From Mytilus trossulus (taxonomy: Eukaryota > Mollusca > Bivalvia > Mytilida > Mytilidae), in contig NC_086378.1 in assembly GCF_036588685.1 (NCBI RefSeq), forward strand, positions 79,315,127 to 79,379,126: DNA of 64,000 nucleotides, given 5' to 3'. Positions 35,674 through 48,479 of the stretch are shown one piece after another. The notes beneath the pieces are model-generated. The model was not told where the DNA came from. It did not search any database and saw nothing but the letters and a program-made list of their open reading frames with translations. Position numbers and translations under genes: made by a program. How positions within the stretch are numbered: position 1 is the first letter of the stretch; the number at the start of each line of letters is the position of its first letter.

Positions 35674-38629
35674 GCAGATTCGATGATGTTTATTCGTATG
35701 ACTTTACTTTACATATTACTTGTACTAATTGAAAAATAATTTCTAGTCATTGTTCTGTTGAAATTACTGGTTTGCTCTATCTACGATGATTGCATAAAAA
35801 AGTAATAAATATATATCTTCAGCAACATTTTTTAAGAAATTCAATTTGTAAGAGTACTTTCTCTTTTTCAAGTTTTGACTTGGATTGTCGTTTTGCAGTT
35901 ACTTTGTTACGTCCTTCTTAAATAAAGGCAACATTATTATACCGCTGTTCAAACCTCATAAATCCATGTACAAAAACAAAATCAGGATAACAAACTAAAA
36001 CTGAGGGAAACGCATTAAATATAAGAGGAGAACAACGACACAACATTAAAATGTTACACACACAGAAACGGACTCAGCATTAGACAAAATACTATGAGAA
36101 TAACAAATATAACATCAAAACCAAATACATGAATTTGGGACAGTAATGTGAATTCACACTCAAAAATAAGAGAAAACAAACGACACAACGGAAACACAAC
36201 GTTAAAATGTAACACACACAGAAACGATCTATAATATAACATGCTATTATTGATGTTCTTGGTATGTATCATAAAATAAATGATCGATTATTAGCATAAA
36301 TTCTTCATAAAAAAAAAATGCTTGCACCAAGTCAGGAAAATGACAGTTGTCATCTGTTCGGTTAATGTATTTTAGCTTTTGATATTGCCATTTAGTTAAG
36401 AATATTTCGCTTTAAATTTTCCAGAGAGTTCGGTATTTTTGTTATTTTACACATTGACAAAAATTTTAATTCCCTCTGAAACCCCCTGTAAAAGTTTGAT
36501 TTTGTTGTAGAGGTTCTCGCTTATCTTCGAAGAGGGTGTCAATTAAGTTTTGTCGGATCAAAAACAAATGAAATTGTATTCTGCATTAAGAAATGAGAGC
36601 AAACACTTTTTAGAGAAAAAAGTCTCACAAAATGTACCTTAGCGAGATCACACCTTATATTTCGTCATTATGCAAGTACAGTGCATAGAAGTGTATGAGC
36701 ACCTGCGATCCCCCAAGTTTTTGGTGGTGTTCGTGTTGCTTATTCTTTAGTTTTCTATGTTGTGTCTTGTGTACTATTATGTAACTGTTTGTATTTTCCT
36801 TTTTCTGTCATGACGGTTTATTTTCGGTCTATGAGTTCCACTGTCCTTCTGGTATCCATCGCCCCTCATTCATATAATTCTACCATTCTATCAACATGAA
36901 TGGGACTAGAATATTGCTTGTTGAAGGTTAGACATACGTGCATCCAACCTCAAAGAAAGGAAATGTGGCGCGGTACTTAAACATCTTGTCATTGTGTTAT
37001 TGTGCTAATGTTAAATTTGTGCATTTTTGAGTTTTTGCTAATGTGCTTTGTTTATTTGAATTTAAGTTTTCTGTGCTGACACATTTAGATTGTCTTTCTA
37101 CATTTATTAGGATTATAATACATTATTAGCAATTGTACTCCCAACTTTGACATGTTCACCTATTATGTCTGTTTGTTTTGTTCACACATTATTGTCAATA
37201 TAATGGATTATCAAACAGGTAATAGGTTTAGCTATTTATGAAACCAGGGTTAATTTTCTTATTCCTACATAAGAAAATGCCTCTACCAAGTCAGGAGTTC
37301 GACAGTTGTTGTTTATTCGTTTGATGGGTTTGAGTTTTTGATTTTTCCATTGGATTACGGACTTTCGGTTTTGATTTCCCCCGGTGTGTAGTATTTTTGT
37401 AATTTTAATTCTGACAATTTTTGGTTTATCTACTGATTCATAAACAAGATTTATGGAAGATTGAATATGCAGAAATAAAAATTCAACGTAGATGACTAAT
37501 GTTCCAAAATATCTCAACATAAAAAAAAAACCCGAACAACTTCGAGTGGAAAGAAATGCAACCAACCAAAATTGTTGAACGTAACATTTAAAATTAACAA
37601 GCTATTTCCATAAATTATAGAATTGTTCCAAATATGAAGGGTATATTAATAGTTATTTGGTTTGCTACTGACACCATTCGGGTCCATATATTTTACCCTG
37701 TATGGGTCCGTAGGAGGTCAGAAGTGGACCATGTAACGAATTTATTGCACACAGGACCTATCCTGCTAAGTTAAGTGTAACAATATACATGAGAACATTA
37801 ATCGATAACATCACCATTAATAGTAAACGTGTCGTCATTTGTCCCATATGAAATCTACAAACCTCCTACTGATCCATAGGGGTCACCACGTGACGGTGTG
37901 AAACAAATCATAACGCAATAATCTACCCGAGGTGCGATAATGGTCATTAACATTTTTTTTAAATGACGCAAAAATTCTATAATTCTGAACAATGATACAA
38001 TCTTGTATAAATCAACAGTATATTTTTCTATTTTAAAATAATTCACTACTTTATATGGTTTATTTTATAGTGTTTTGATTGAGTGTTAAACATACGAAAG
38101 TTTTATGAAGTCGTATTCAAGACTTTGTGGACTATTGTTGTGAAGTGTCCGTGTCACAGATGTCTGCTGAAATGTGTTCTTGTATAACAATCACATCATC
38201 TTTTTCATTTTCCCGTCGAACACATTTGCTAAATAGAACTCATGAAATTTCTGATCGAGTTTGAGGACTTCTAAGGATGGCTATAGTATGAGTTAACACG
38301 AATAGATGCTATCAATTTTAAATCACATTTTTTTTATTACTAAGGAAGCTCTTTGGTTCATCTACTGACCTATATCGTTTTAAATTCGTCCATAATGATT
38401 AAAATGACACCGTTAAAGGTCTTGTCTATATATCAAAACCAAGCATAGATATTTAGCCCTATAATCCCGGTAATAGAGAATTAATGTGATCAGAAATAAA
38501 ATGGACAATATTACATAATACTTGTGTCTTATCAAGTACTCTATAGCTTATACTACATGACCTAGTGATAAGAAAAGTGTCGAGATAACTTCACTAACCA
38601 GACGACCGTATCCTGACCACAGCGACACC
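35674..38629. other. Intergenic B-C: repeat-filled
   Basis: This spacer contains an FR-B copy (35940-36290, minus, with an internal duplication), FR-A copies (36325-36460 and 37265-37420, plus), a retroelement 3' tail (about 36640-36870, plus, with TTTTGGTGGTGTTCGTGTTG), and a concentric-hairpin element (37540-37990). The final stretch before gene C's ATG at 38630 shares CCTGACCACAGC with the gene B flank. No further gene was recognised. Confidence 0.6.
37540..37990. mobile_element. Concentric-hairpin element, copy between genes B and C
   Basis: The left part matches 33860-34060. Nested inverted segments include GGTTTGCTACTGACACC against GGAGGTCAGAAGTGGACC, and GGTCCATA against TATGGGTCC. 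Farther right, 37857-37905 (CTACTGATCCATAGGGGTCACCACGTGACG, in two overlapping pieces) is the reverse complement of 55065-55115. Together these show the same family as the insertion at 54912-55465. No open frame was seen. Confidence 0.65.
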
Positions 38630-41600
38630 ATGAATACTCTTGCAGTTCCAAGTAAGTCTACAGCTAACATATAATAAATAGTCAAGAATTGTTTTCATTG
38701 ATCATAGGTAAATTTGTTTTAATTTTTCTGGCTGAATTATGCTGATCAGCATTGCTTTCTTTCATCTATTTTTCTGAAATTGTGCATGCAAGTTGAAACT
38801 ATTACCGTATCTTAATAATGAAAAATATATACGAAGCTAATATTTCCATAGACATTTATGTATTTGATTTATTAAACAATATATATGTGTAAACGTATAC
38901 AAAAAATGAAATATATATTTAAAAAAAATCCTGTTTGAGTTAAGTTAAAAAAAGTTTTGTTTTACAGTGGCATAACCTTTTGGGAAGAGAGTTCAATCAC
39001 TTTTACCTATTTTATATATGGATAACTTGATTGTGTACATTATCAAAAGTGCAAAGTACATAAATTCGCTTCAATACACTTTCTCGGTACTTTGCTTTGT
39101 ATGTCCCTTTGCTCTATTTTATTTTTATCAATATTCGAAAGCGTACACTAAAATGGACAAAAAAAACCAACAACAACAAAAAACAGACCTGCATTTAATA
39201 TTTGATTTTTTTTCAAAACAATTATATCTAGATGGCAAAAACTTACATGGTTAATATTGCTACAACGGGATTTTATTATATGTACCTTTTAATATCTTCT
39301 GTCCTATATAAACCGTAAATAACATTCCAAAAAATAATAATGAATATGCGCATCACAAACTAAAAATTCACGTGATTTGGAAGCTTCCTATAAACGGTGA
39401 CAAGGAATTATATAAAAGCGTATTGGTAATTATCCCTTTCTAGCACTGAGATATTATCATGATATCTATATATTTGTAAGATTTTAAATCGTCTTGTGAA
39501 TATTCATTGAATGTTGAATGTCTGTAAAATGTTTATCTGTTAATGAGTATAAAGTTCCATTTTTACCAATTACTTTGAAAATCTTCAATTAAACTGATGA
39601 GCTCTTATCGTGTGTTAGCTGATACTTACCATAAGATTGACCAATATATAAGTTAAAACGGACAGGTCATAATACGGTGTCTCTGATAGAGATAAGAACA
39701 GAAATTCGCCTCATTGTTTGACCTGTAAATTATTAGTTTACTGACTAAACAATGACCTATATTTGTGTACACCCTCGTCCTTTAGTCTCTGGTTGATAAA
39801 TGACGAATTGGTAATTAAATCATATCTACCTTATTTTCATATAACATAATATTAGGGTTTCCCTATTGGCCTTTTATGTCAAGCCTTGGCCGTGGTCTCG
39901 GTGGTCGAGTTGGGTTATTAGTCGCGATACTATATCACTAATATATCAATACGAAAGTCGTGAGTTTGCAGGGGCGCTCGATTCCAATAATTAGTATTGA
40001 CTGGGATTGTTAGTTTTCCAACTGTAGGTGGGTGATTCTCACCGGGCACTGTGACCTTCTAAACCGACAACAATTAACCGCTTCAAAATAGACGAATGGG
40101 AATGCAAGTGGCGTTTAAACCCATTTATTCAAACAATCCAACAGCCAATAAATAAGTAAAGCTGAGCAATTGCTAATATTTCAAAACATTCATTAAATTA
40201 ATATTTTGTATTAGCATAGTTGTACCTCAAAGCTATTAAAATTGTATGTTTACATCTCAGGTTGTATCATGATTTGCTAATAATCAAATCACAGATACCG
40301 GTTTGATCTTTTTAAAAACATCTCGGGCTTTCAAAGCTTATTTTAAAATGCAAAACCATTTAACTATAGTGTATACCCTCAAAAGGTTTATGACTGTTCG
40401 AATTTGTTATTGTAAGCATAAATAAAACAAGAATTGTTCTTCATGATGAGAGTTGTGCGAATTAATCATAGATAAGACGTCACATTTGAATTTAATGTTT
40501 ATCACAGTGTACAAGCGGACAGTGACACAAAACGGAAGTTGCTGATCTGTCCGACGGCGATCGGCTCGTTGTTTTTCAAAAAAATATAGAATATCAACAC
40601 AAAGTGTCCCATAATGGATTGTTCAGCAGCTCAAGGTAAGTGAATAACTACAATGATGTATTTTTGACCATTTAAAGCTTATTTTATGCTTTTAGCATCA
40701 ACCGTCTTTTTAAAATAACTCCTGATCATGAAGAGGGGTCAAAATTTTGCGATTTTTCGAGTCATAAATCTTAACAAAACTCCGAAAATTCAAACATTTT
40801 CAAGATTTTTAATCGATACATAGTTGAATAATCATATTCCGCATACACACACAAAAGTTTGGTTCATTTTTTTTTATTATATTGTCACAATTGAATCTTT
40901 TCTATTCAAAGTGTACTGTCCGCCTCGTTGCCACCGTATGTTTTCATACTGTCCGATTCGTTGGTCATATTCATGATCGATATCTTAAGCAAAAGTAAGA
41001 TTGAAACATGCAATTTATCCACATTTAAACTTTATTCAACACAGATACTGTCTATGATTATATATGGAAAATATTTATAGATTATATATTCAGCTTGGAT
41101 CTCGTGTCAATTAAAGGGGGACATTGGTCACTCTTCCAGAACCTTTACTCATGTCTGCTGCTCGTATTCATCGTTTGCGGACCTTGTTGTTAGATTCTCT
41201 ACCGATATAATATTCTAATAAAAAAAAGAAGATTTGGTGTAATTGCCAATGAGACAACTCTAAACAAGAGAACAAATTAAATGACACAGAAATGAACAAC
41301 TATAGGTCACCGTACGGCCTTCAACAATGAGCAAAGCCCATACCGCATAGTCAGCTATAAAAGGCCTAGAAATAACTTTTGTTGCATGGTTGTATTTTTC
41401 ATGAAAAGTTATTACCCCTATTTATGTTTTAAAGTGATAAAAATAACAATTTTCCACATGAATGTATGAATAAATATACCATAAAAATCACCTACGTGCC
41501 CCATTTTCCTAAAACAAACTAGAGAAACGTATATTAAATTTTCATGTGCATGCATTAACAATGCTTTTTATATGTAATAATCAGTAACATTTTATAAATG

Positions 41601-44600
41601 TTGATATTTCCTAGGAAATCGGTCATGAATGTGGATAAATTGCATGTTTCAATCTTACTTTTGCTTAAGATATCGATCATGAATATGACCAACGAATCGG
41701 ACAGTATGAAAACATACGGTGGCAACGAGGCGGAGAGTACACTTTGAATAGAAAAGATTCAATTGTGACAATATAATAAAAAAAAATGAACCAAACTTTT
41801 GTGTGTGTATGCGGAATATGATTATTCAACTATGTATCGATTAAAAATCTTGAAAATGTTTGAATTTTCGGAGTTTTGTTAAGATTTATGACTCGAAAAA
41901 TCGCAAAATTTTGACCCCTCTTCATGATCAGGAGTTATTTTAAAAAGACGGTTGATGCTAAAAGCATAAAATAAGCTTTAAATGGTCAAAAATACATCAT
42001 TGTAGTTATTCACTTACCTTGAGCTGCTGAACAATCCATTATGGGACACTTTGTGTTGCTATTCTATATTTTTTTGAAAAACAACGAGCCGATCGCCGTC
42101 GGACAGATCAGCAACTTCCGTTTTGTGTCACTGTCCGCTTGTACACTATGTTTATAATGAATTAATAATACTTTTGTTCTTTCAGTTATTTGTATTTTGA
42201 TTGCTAGTACCAATGCATTATTATTTGATGTAAGTGGCGGACTCAACAATTTAGGTAAGTACAAAAATTAAGCAAATAAATTATTGGTTTCAACGTCGTT
42301 TGTAGCAAACCTTTTGAAGGTTAGTGTTGTTTGGAACAAAACATGGCACGATACAACTTTATTATTTATGACGAAATATCGCACAAGAACAAGAAGCTTT
42401 TATCTTTTGCTTCTGTTTTGTAGTAGAAACATTAATTTCATCTCTGGAAAGGGTTGTGTTAGTAGGTTCAACCCACCATTTTTGTTCTTAAAATGTCCTG
42501 TACTAAGTCAGTGTTATATTATAGTTCGTTTCTGTGTGTGTTACATTTTAGTGTCGTGTATCTGTTGTGTCATAGTTCTCCTCTTATATTGGATGTGTTT
42601 CCCCAAGTTTTAGTTTGTAACCCATATTTGTTTTTCTCAATCGATTTATGAATTTCGAACAGCAGTAATAATACTAATTTTGCCTTTATTTGTTCCTATT
42701 CGAAAATGTGTCTCTCGGTATCCGGTTGTTAAGGTTGTCTTTGGAATTTCATTGGCAAGTTATATTCCGTTGAAATTAATCCGGTATACCAAAATAACAA
42801 ATATGAATTCCATTATTTTATCTAGATAACAGATATTTAAAGAAACTTTATAGTCGAGTCCCAAGTTGATATTTAATTGGAAAATGCCTGATTGTGTCAT
42901 GTTGTGATTTTTTTGCACTTTTCAGATGCATTTCTTGTGAAAAACTGTAGGCCAGTAGCCGCTCCGGCTCACGGAACCGTGAAATGTGCATATAGCACTA
43001 CAGATTTGTAAGTGCGATGTAAATAACATTAACTTCATATATAATGCTATTTTTTTTTATCAAATTTATTGTTTCCCATCTTTTTTTATTTTAACAGTTT
43101 CGAAAGAGGAAAACAAAGGTCTGAGAAAAAAAATAATAATCGAAAAAGAATATGATCGTTTTGGTTAATACTTTTATGTTTATATATAAATTCTTTACTT
43201 ACTTTTAAGTCACAATAAATCGCATTTTGTATTTAAAAAAGGGACGAAAGATTCCAAAGGGACAGTCAACCTCATAAATCTAAAGCAAACTGACAACGCC
43301 ATGGCTAAAAATGAAAAAGACAAACAGAAAACACTAGTACACATGACACAAAATAGAAAACTAAAGAATAAACAACACGAACCCCACCAAAAACTAGGGG
43401 TGATCTCAGGTGCTCCGGAAGGGTAAGCAGATCCTGCTCCACATGTGGCACCCGCCGTGTTGCTTATGTGATTACAAATCCGGTAAATAGTCTAATTCGG
43501 TAGGACACATTCATGAAAGGGAAGGGGATTGTAGCTACGACGTAAGGAACGAATGATGGATTATAATATGTTTGATATTCAAGACGTAAACTGTATACTC
43601 TCCCATATTATCTTTAAAGGATTTGTACGGCAACATGCGATACTGGCTTCAGTTTCCAAGGTTTACCAGCAAACAGCCAACTTTCCTTAAGATGCACCAC
43701 AACAAGTATATGGGCTGATGGTGATAGATTCCAAGACTGCGTGGGTAAGTTGGTGCTTCTCTTTCTGTCAATGACAGTCAATAAGTGACTTTCCGTTTTG
43801 AATTTTCCTCGGAATGCAGTATTTTTGGGATTTTACTTTTTTATAATGTGTATTGTACAAATAGACTATAACTATTTAACGAATACTGGATGAAGTTAGT
43901 TATTTTATGTATAATCTACAAGTAGAAAATCTCATACTGAAACTAGTTTACATTATCTATAATCATATTTCCTTATGAAATGTTGTAAAAAAACTCCAGA
44001 AAAGATACCAAGAGGCAATCAAAGTTCAAACGATACGATATCGAAAAATAGACAACACAATTATGTCTAAAAGTGGTAAATTTTTCTGTTTAAAAATACG
44101 TTGAATTATTATCACAACATCCGTATAAAAAGAGAGTGATATTTCCTGATCTACATGTTCCATCGAATATATATAACTGTCTAAATATGTAGATGATTAA
44201 TAAACATTTGAAAACCACTTTTATGTCAACTTTATGCCTCCGTAGCTGTTGTCTGGATATACTTTCATGGATAAAGCAAAATATTTAAATGCAAATTTGA
44301 TTTATGTGAAGAGCTATATGAAAAGAAAGGACCTACTGACATAAGACAAATGCGTTACGGGCTATATATGATAAAAAAAAATCAACATTTTATTCTTGGT
44401 GGTTTGGATCCATATACTATTAAATAAACTCCAAAATATATTAGTTCCTAAAGCCAATTATTTAATAACAGTAAGGTTGAACAGCAGGCTCGTGATGCTT
44501 TTTTGTATTAAGCAAATACGATAAACTATTAAAGTATTATACAATAAAGTTCCCTGTTAAGCAATTATACAAATAATAGTAATAGATACAATTAAACTAA

Positions 44601-45606
44601 AAACGCTATTCTCACTTCATGATTCAAATCATACCGGCAATCCATATAATCACTATAAAATCAGTGAAAATTGTATACCTTATGCGTTTAAACGAACCAC
44701 ATACACACGTTTTATTATTTTTCGTAATTCGTTTCAAAATTGGCATTGAATAGTATTGTGTCCTTCCCCCTTGGCATCCACAAAATACACCAAGTAGGAA
44801 ATGATTCTTCGGTTAAATCATATTATACATATGTCTTTTCTCTCAACAGCTGGTGACGGACAAACTGGAACTGGGACCATTGTGGGCCCAAGACCACCAG
44901 TTTTCACAGGTAACTGAACATAGACATACAAGAATTAGACCTTTGATATTGTGTTTGATTGTGTTCTTTTAAATGTTAAAACAACAGCAGTATTTTAAAT
45001 GTTGTGTCTATTTTGTTCTGTTCATACGACTTTATCTTGATTTGCATACTTTAAATATAGTTACGAGGTATGTACTCCCATAAATTACTGTTGCCTCTCC
45101 TGCATTTCATGTTGTGCATTTGTCACCTGTTTGCACATAGTGTCTTGTCTATTAAGATTTAACACGAATTCAGATACAAATGTGTACCTGGTGAGATATT
45201 TGGCTTTTCGCCCTTTATGTGTTAACTTACTTACTTAATCCTCTTCTTGCGCATTTGCACATGAGGCCACCACCATGTGTTTGCCTGTTTTAAATCTCAG
45301 GCGAGCCTAAACTAAAAAAAGTCTTGGATACTTAAAATGGGAAGCATTATCAATGATATTCAAATTTTAAGCAAATCAATTTAAATTCTTGATACAAAAT
45401 ATTAAAACAATAGTTTTGCTTTTGTAGGAAAATGTATTGACCAACTATCAGCTTGTCCAGGGGAAGGCGACTTTACGGCCTGTACTGCCTGTAATCAATT
45501 TGTGACATGCGCACCAGATGGTATTTTTATCACCACATGCCCACCACCTACAGTTTGGGACGATAATGAGAAGAAATGTTCTATGGTATCAAAGACCTGC
45601 TCATAA
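38630..45606 (+). CDS. Gene C: secreted sushi (CCP) plus chitin-binding protein
   Basis: Six exons, 38630-38651, 42186-42254, 42926-43007, 43620-43744, 44850-44909 and 45428-45606, splice in frame to 178 residues. Exons 1-2 give a signal peptide (MNTLAVP then IICILIASTNALLF). Exons 3-4 form one sushi/CCP domain with four cysteines and the expected Trp (CRPVAAPAHGTVKC, CDTGFSF, W-ADGD-RFQDC), split by a phase-2 intron. Exon 5 is a Gly-Thr-Pro linker. Exon 6 is an eight-cysteine chitin-binding domain (CTACNQFVTCAPDG, WDDN). The protein is a close relative of gene D minus its first sushi domain. Intron 1 hosts a Mutator-like element ending 37 bp before exon 2. Likely extracellular glycan or chitin binding; the complement link of sushi domains is only suggestive. 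Confidence 0.92.
39880..40150 (+). mobile_element. tRNA-derived SINE-like element (gene C intron 1)
   Basis: The head has pol III promoter-like blocks: a TGGTCGAGTTGGG stretch suggests a degenerate A box, and GGGGCGCTCGATTCC fits a B box about 75 bp downstream. The body continues with ACCGACAACAATTAACCGC and GGAATGCAAGTGGCGTTTAA, a combination I recall from molluscan SINEs, and ends in a CAAACAATCCAAC tail. It is not a tRNA gene, because no cloverleaf with an anticodon arm can be drawn. Confidence 0.6.
40505..42148. mobile_element. Mutator-like element with 521-bp terminal inverted repeats (gene C intron 1)
   Basis: Left arm 40505-41025 and right arm 41628-42148 are equal in length and nearly identical in inverted orientation; I see only a few mismatches. 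The ends read CAGTGTACAAGCGG and, reversed, TAGTGTACAAGCGG. Nine-base flanks TGTTTATCA (40496-40504) and TGTTTATAA (42149-42157) differ by one base and look like a target duplication. A 9-bp duplication with long arms fits Mutator-like elements; a hAT assignment is less likely. The 602-bp loop has no transposase but includes an older GATTGCCAATGAGACAAC repeat (41222-41370). Near-identity of the arms suggests a young insertion or ongoing gene conversion. Confidence 0.9.
43235..43560 (-). mobile_element. Retroelement 3'-tail copy, gene C intron 3
   Basis: The minus strand matches the 3' tail at 51660-51965 in near-complete form: TTACGTCGTAGCTACAATCC at its 5' side, CACATGTGGCACCC reversed at 43440, CCAAAAACTAGGGGTGAT, AACGCCATGGCTAAAAATG, and an end at GGGACGAAAG. 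The copy starts exactly around the reverse-transcriptase stop codon, so coding sequence is absent. A shorter, more decayed piece follows at 43990-44075. Confidence 0.8.
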
Positions 45607-46623
45607 ACAATGAACAATAATCAAGAACTAGTTTCATCATAGAAAAAGAGTTTTAATCAAAGTATATTGCCCATTTAGTGTTACTTTGTAGTCCCGTGTC
45701 ACGCAGATACAAGTCAAATTTAAATGGATCATAAAGTCATAAAATAATTTTCTTGTAGTTTTGTTTGAATTGTTTTATTAATTAAATTATTTGTAATCTT
45801 TGCAAAACTAAAAGGTATTCCATGGTAATAAGGTTATCTTCTAGCGTTAGTTATTTCCTAAAAAAGTGGTATAATCTGATCTACAATACAACTGAAAGTC
45901 TAGGAGAAAGAACGAATGCTATTATATCTTAACACATTGTACGGAAGTCATCGTGAATCGGTTGATCGTTATAGCAGTGTCTCGGCATCTCAACATTCTA
46001 CGGATATTTTTTTTTTATCCCTGTAATAGATCCACCATCATGACCTTACATTCAACTGGGTACGGAGATGATAGATAGGTCTAAGGAAAAAGTAAAATCA
46101 CAAAAATACTTAACTCCGAGGAAAATTCAAAACGGAAAGTCCCTAAAAGGACAAAACAAAGGATAAAACACACCAAACGAATAGACAACAACTGTCATAT
46201 TGCTGACTTGGTACTAGCATTTTCTAATGTAGAAAATGGTGGATTGAACCTGGTTTTATAGCTAGATAAACCTCTCACTTGTATGACATTCGCATCAAAT
46301 TCCATTACATTGTAAACGATGCATGAACAAAACAAACATACTCAAAGAGTAAAAATGTCAAAAATAGGGGTACAGCAGTCAATATTGTGTTATCATCTTA
46401 ATTTCTTTAAGAACAACAAATGTAACGAAGAAGCACAAAAAGGCATGCATTAAATTTAATATTATTATTACCAGTTTGGTCATATTCCTTTCTTTGACAC
46501 ATAATTGAGGTCTGGATTTAACTTCAGTTAGGCTAAACATTTTTCGAGGGATGGATAAATGAAATGACACCTTAAAAATTATTTTCGCCTATCTTGCATT
46601 TTAAATATTTGAAAAAGTCGCAT

Positions 46624-47199
46624 TTAAGGTGGTATGGTTGTTCATACTTTGCCAAAACGTAGTATCTATTGATATATTTTGAAAAATGTAATAAAAATGA
46701 TAGTTCACCGCGCATTTTCTCAAGCTACAGGACGTGACAAAATGGCACACTTTGTATGGATTATACAGGAAAAAACACCATTTTGTGATTAGAAACTAAA
46801 CAAAATGATAGAATTGTTAAATACTTATGGAAAAGATAGCTTCCAGACAATGCTTTGAGAATATCAAAAGAAATATGGGGTCACCGTACGTTTTTTCCGG
46901 CTAAAATACAAAATAGGAAAATTCCATGTAGAATCCTTCAGAAAATGCACTGTTCTAGAGTTATCTCCCCTTAAAATTCCAATTTAATCTTTTTTTTAAA
47001 AACAACCAAAAATAAACAACATTTGCAAAAATATTAATATTTATAAGTTATATTCTTATAAATTGGTTCATTTAAATGAAAATTCACATTAAATATCTGC
47101 ATTCCTGCATCAAATTTTGCTACCTTGATAGAAAATCTGAACCTTTGGTTCTCTGTTTTTTACAATCCAAGATGGATGAAGACACCCATACCACCTTAA
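46624..47199. mobile_element. TTAA-ended MITE with GGTGGTATGG termini
   Basis: The 576-bp segment starts TTAAGGTGGTATGG and ends with the exact reverse complement CCATACCACCTTAA. The TTAA at both ends is consistent with a piggyBac-type target. The interior is AT-rich and non-coding. The family is distinct from the TTAAAGTCAT MITEs at 25439 and 56662. I recall TTAAGGTGGTA-type ends as frequent in bivalve DNA, but did not verify this. Confidence 0.8.
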
Positions 47200-47279
47200 G
47201 TACGGAATAAAACGTAAGTAGTATTTGTAATTAAGGTATAAGCAAGATATAAGAATATCACCCACAAATTGAATTTAGG

Positions 47280-47620
47280 ACAGATTGATTGATTTCTTGA
47301 TTTTATTGCCACCTTTTGACTATTGCGTTGTAGTCAGTTTTTATTGATTATGGAAGCCGGAGTAACGTGAGAACACCACCAACTCTCGGTAGGATAAAAA
47401 TACAATCTGTGTCAATTAAGACAGTAGACGAGTGCACTTGTAAAAGAGGGAAAAAAGATACCAGAGGGAGAGTCAAACTCATAGATTGAAAATAAACTAA
47501 CAACAATTGTAAATTACGGGGTTCTGACTAGCAGTCTTGCTCGGCGTTGAAAGGCTAGTGATACAGTAGTTTAACTGTTTAGACTACTTTACCCACCAAG
47601 CCTCCAAACTTTTAAACAAA
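47280..47620 (-). repeat. Possible SINE-like block
   Basis: GATTGATTGATTTC at 47284 and GGAAGCCGGAGTAACGTGAG at 47352 resemble a molluscan repeat body. Farther on, the minus strand around 47600-47520 has a GGTGGGTAAAGTAGTCT stretch and a GCTAGTCAGAACCCC stretch, which could be degenerate pol III boxes. The pieces may belong to separate elements. Confidence 0.3.
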
Positions 47621-48479
47621 GGTATCCCATATATTGAAATATGTTCTGAGAATTTTATGCTTTCTATACATCCAGTTCCAAAAGTAGATGATGGCAACAC
47701 TATAAAATATATATTACTTTTCTTTTCTTACATATAAGGAATCAGGCTTAGTGCTATAAAGGGATTTAAATTTATAATACATTTATTTTTGTTTATATAA
47801 AAAAGTAAGAAAAAACTAATTTTAACTGATAATTTAAAGCATTCATTGCTAGTTGGAAAATCTTTCAAAGAAGAAGTAAATAAACTTGATGGCTCTAATT
47901 AGTTTCAAGAGAAGTAGGGTCAGGGACAAAGGTTTGTTATTTTTTTTGTAAGACAATTCACAAATACCAAATGCGAATGCGATTAAACAAACTGAATTGC
48001 AGAGCACTGCATGTAGTAGGTAGAGCACTAAGTACAATAGGTGGATACTAAATGGGACAAGTATTTTTATCGAAGCACTTGCTACTAACTCGTTTGTCAT
48101 GACATCTCATAACCCCCCACCAGCATAGCAACTTTAAATACTTCCATCGTGTTGCTCAAGTAAGTGCAAATCCGGTATCTCACGGAGGATTAGCTAAACA
48201 CAAAACTAGGTTTCCCCCACCATTTATTCCTAAAATGTCCTGTACCAAGACAGGAATATGACAGTTGTCATCTTATAGTTCATTTATATGTATGGTGTAT
48301 TGTTTTCTGTTTTTTTTTATGCAATTCAGTGTTCTGTTGTTCCGTTTATATGTTTCTTCTGCTTAAGTATCTAACCCGGATTTGATTTCTCTCAATCGAT
48401 TTATGACTTTTGAACAGCTGTATACTACTGTTGCCTTTTTAAAAGGTTTTATTCCCTTTAAATACTAGTTTATAATTTC

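Noticed and set aside
39880..40150. Functional tRNA gene
   Set aside because: Only degenerate A- and B-box-like blocks are present; no cloverleaf or anticodon stem can be formed and a SINE body follows.
40505..42148. hAT transposon (8-bp target duplication)
   Set aside because: The ends CAGTG/TAGTG fit hAT loosely, but flanks align best as a 9-bp duplication with one mismatch and the arms are 521 bp long, which fits Mutator-like elements better.
42284..42613. 109-codon open frame rich in Cys, Leu and Val
   Set aside because: It lies in an intron of gene C and is largely the FR-B interspersed repeat; similar frames appear in other copies at 9532-9777 and 36054-36272.
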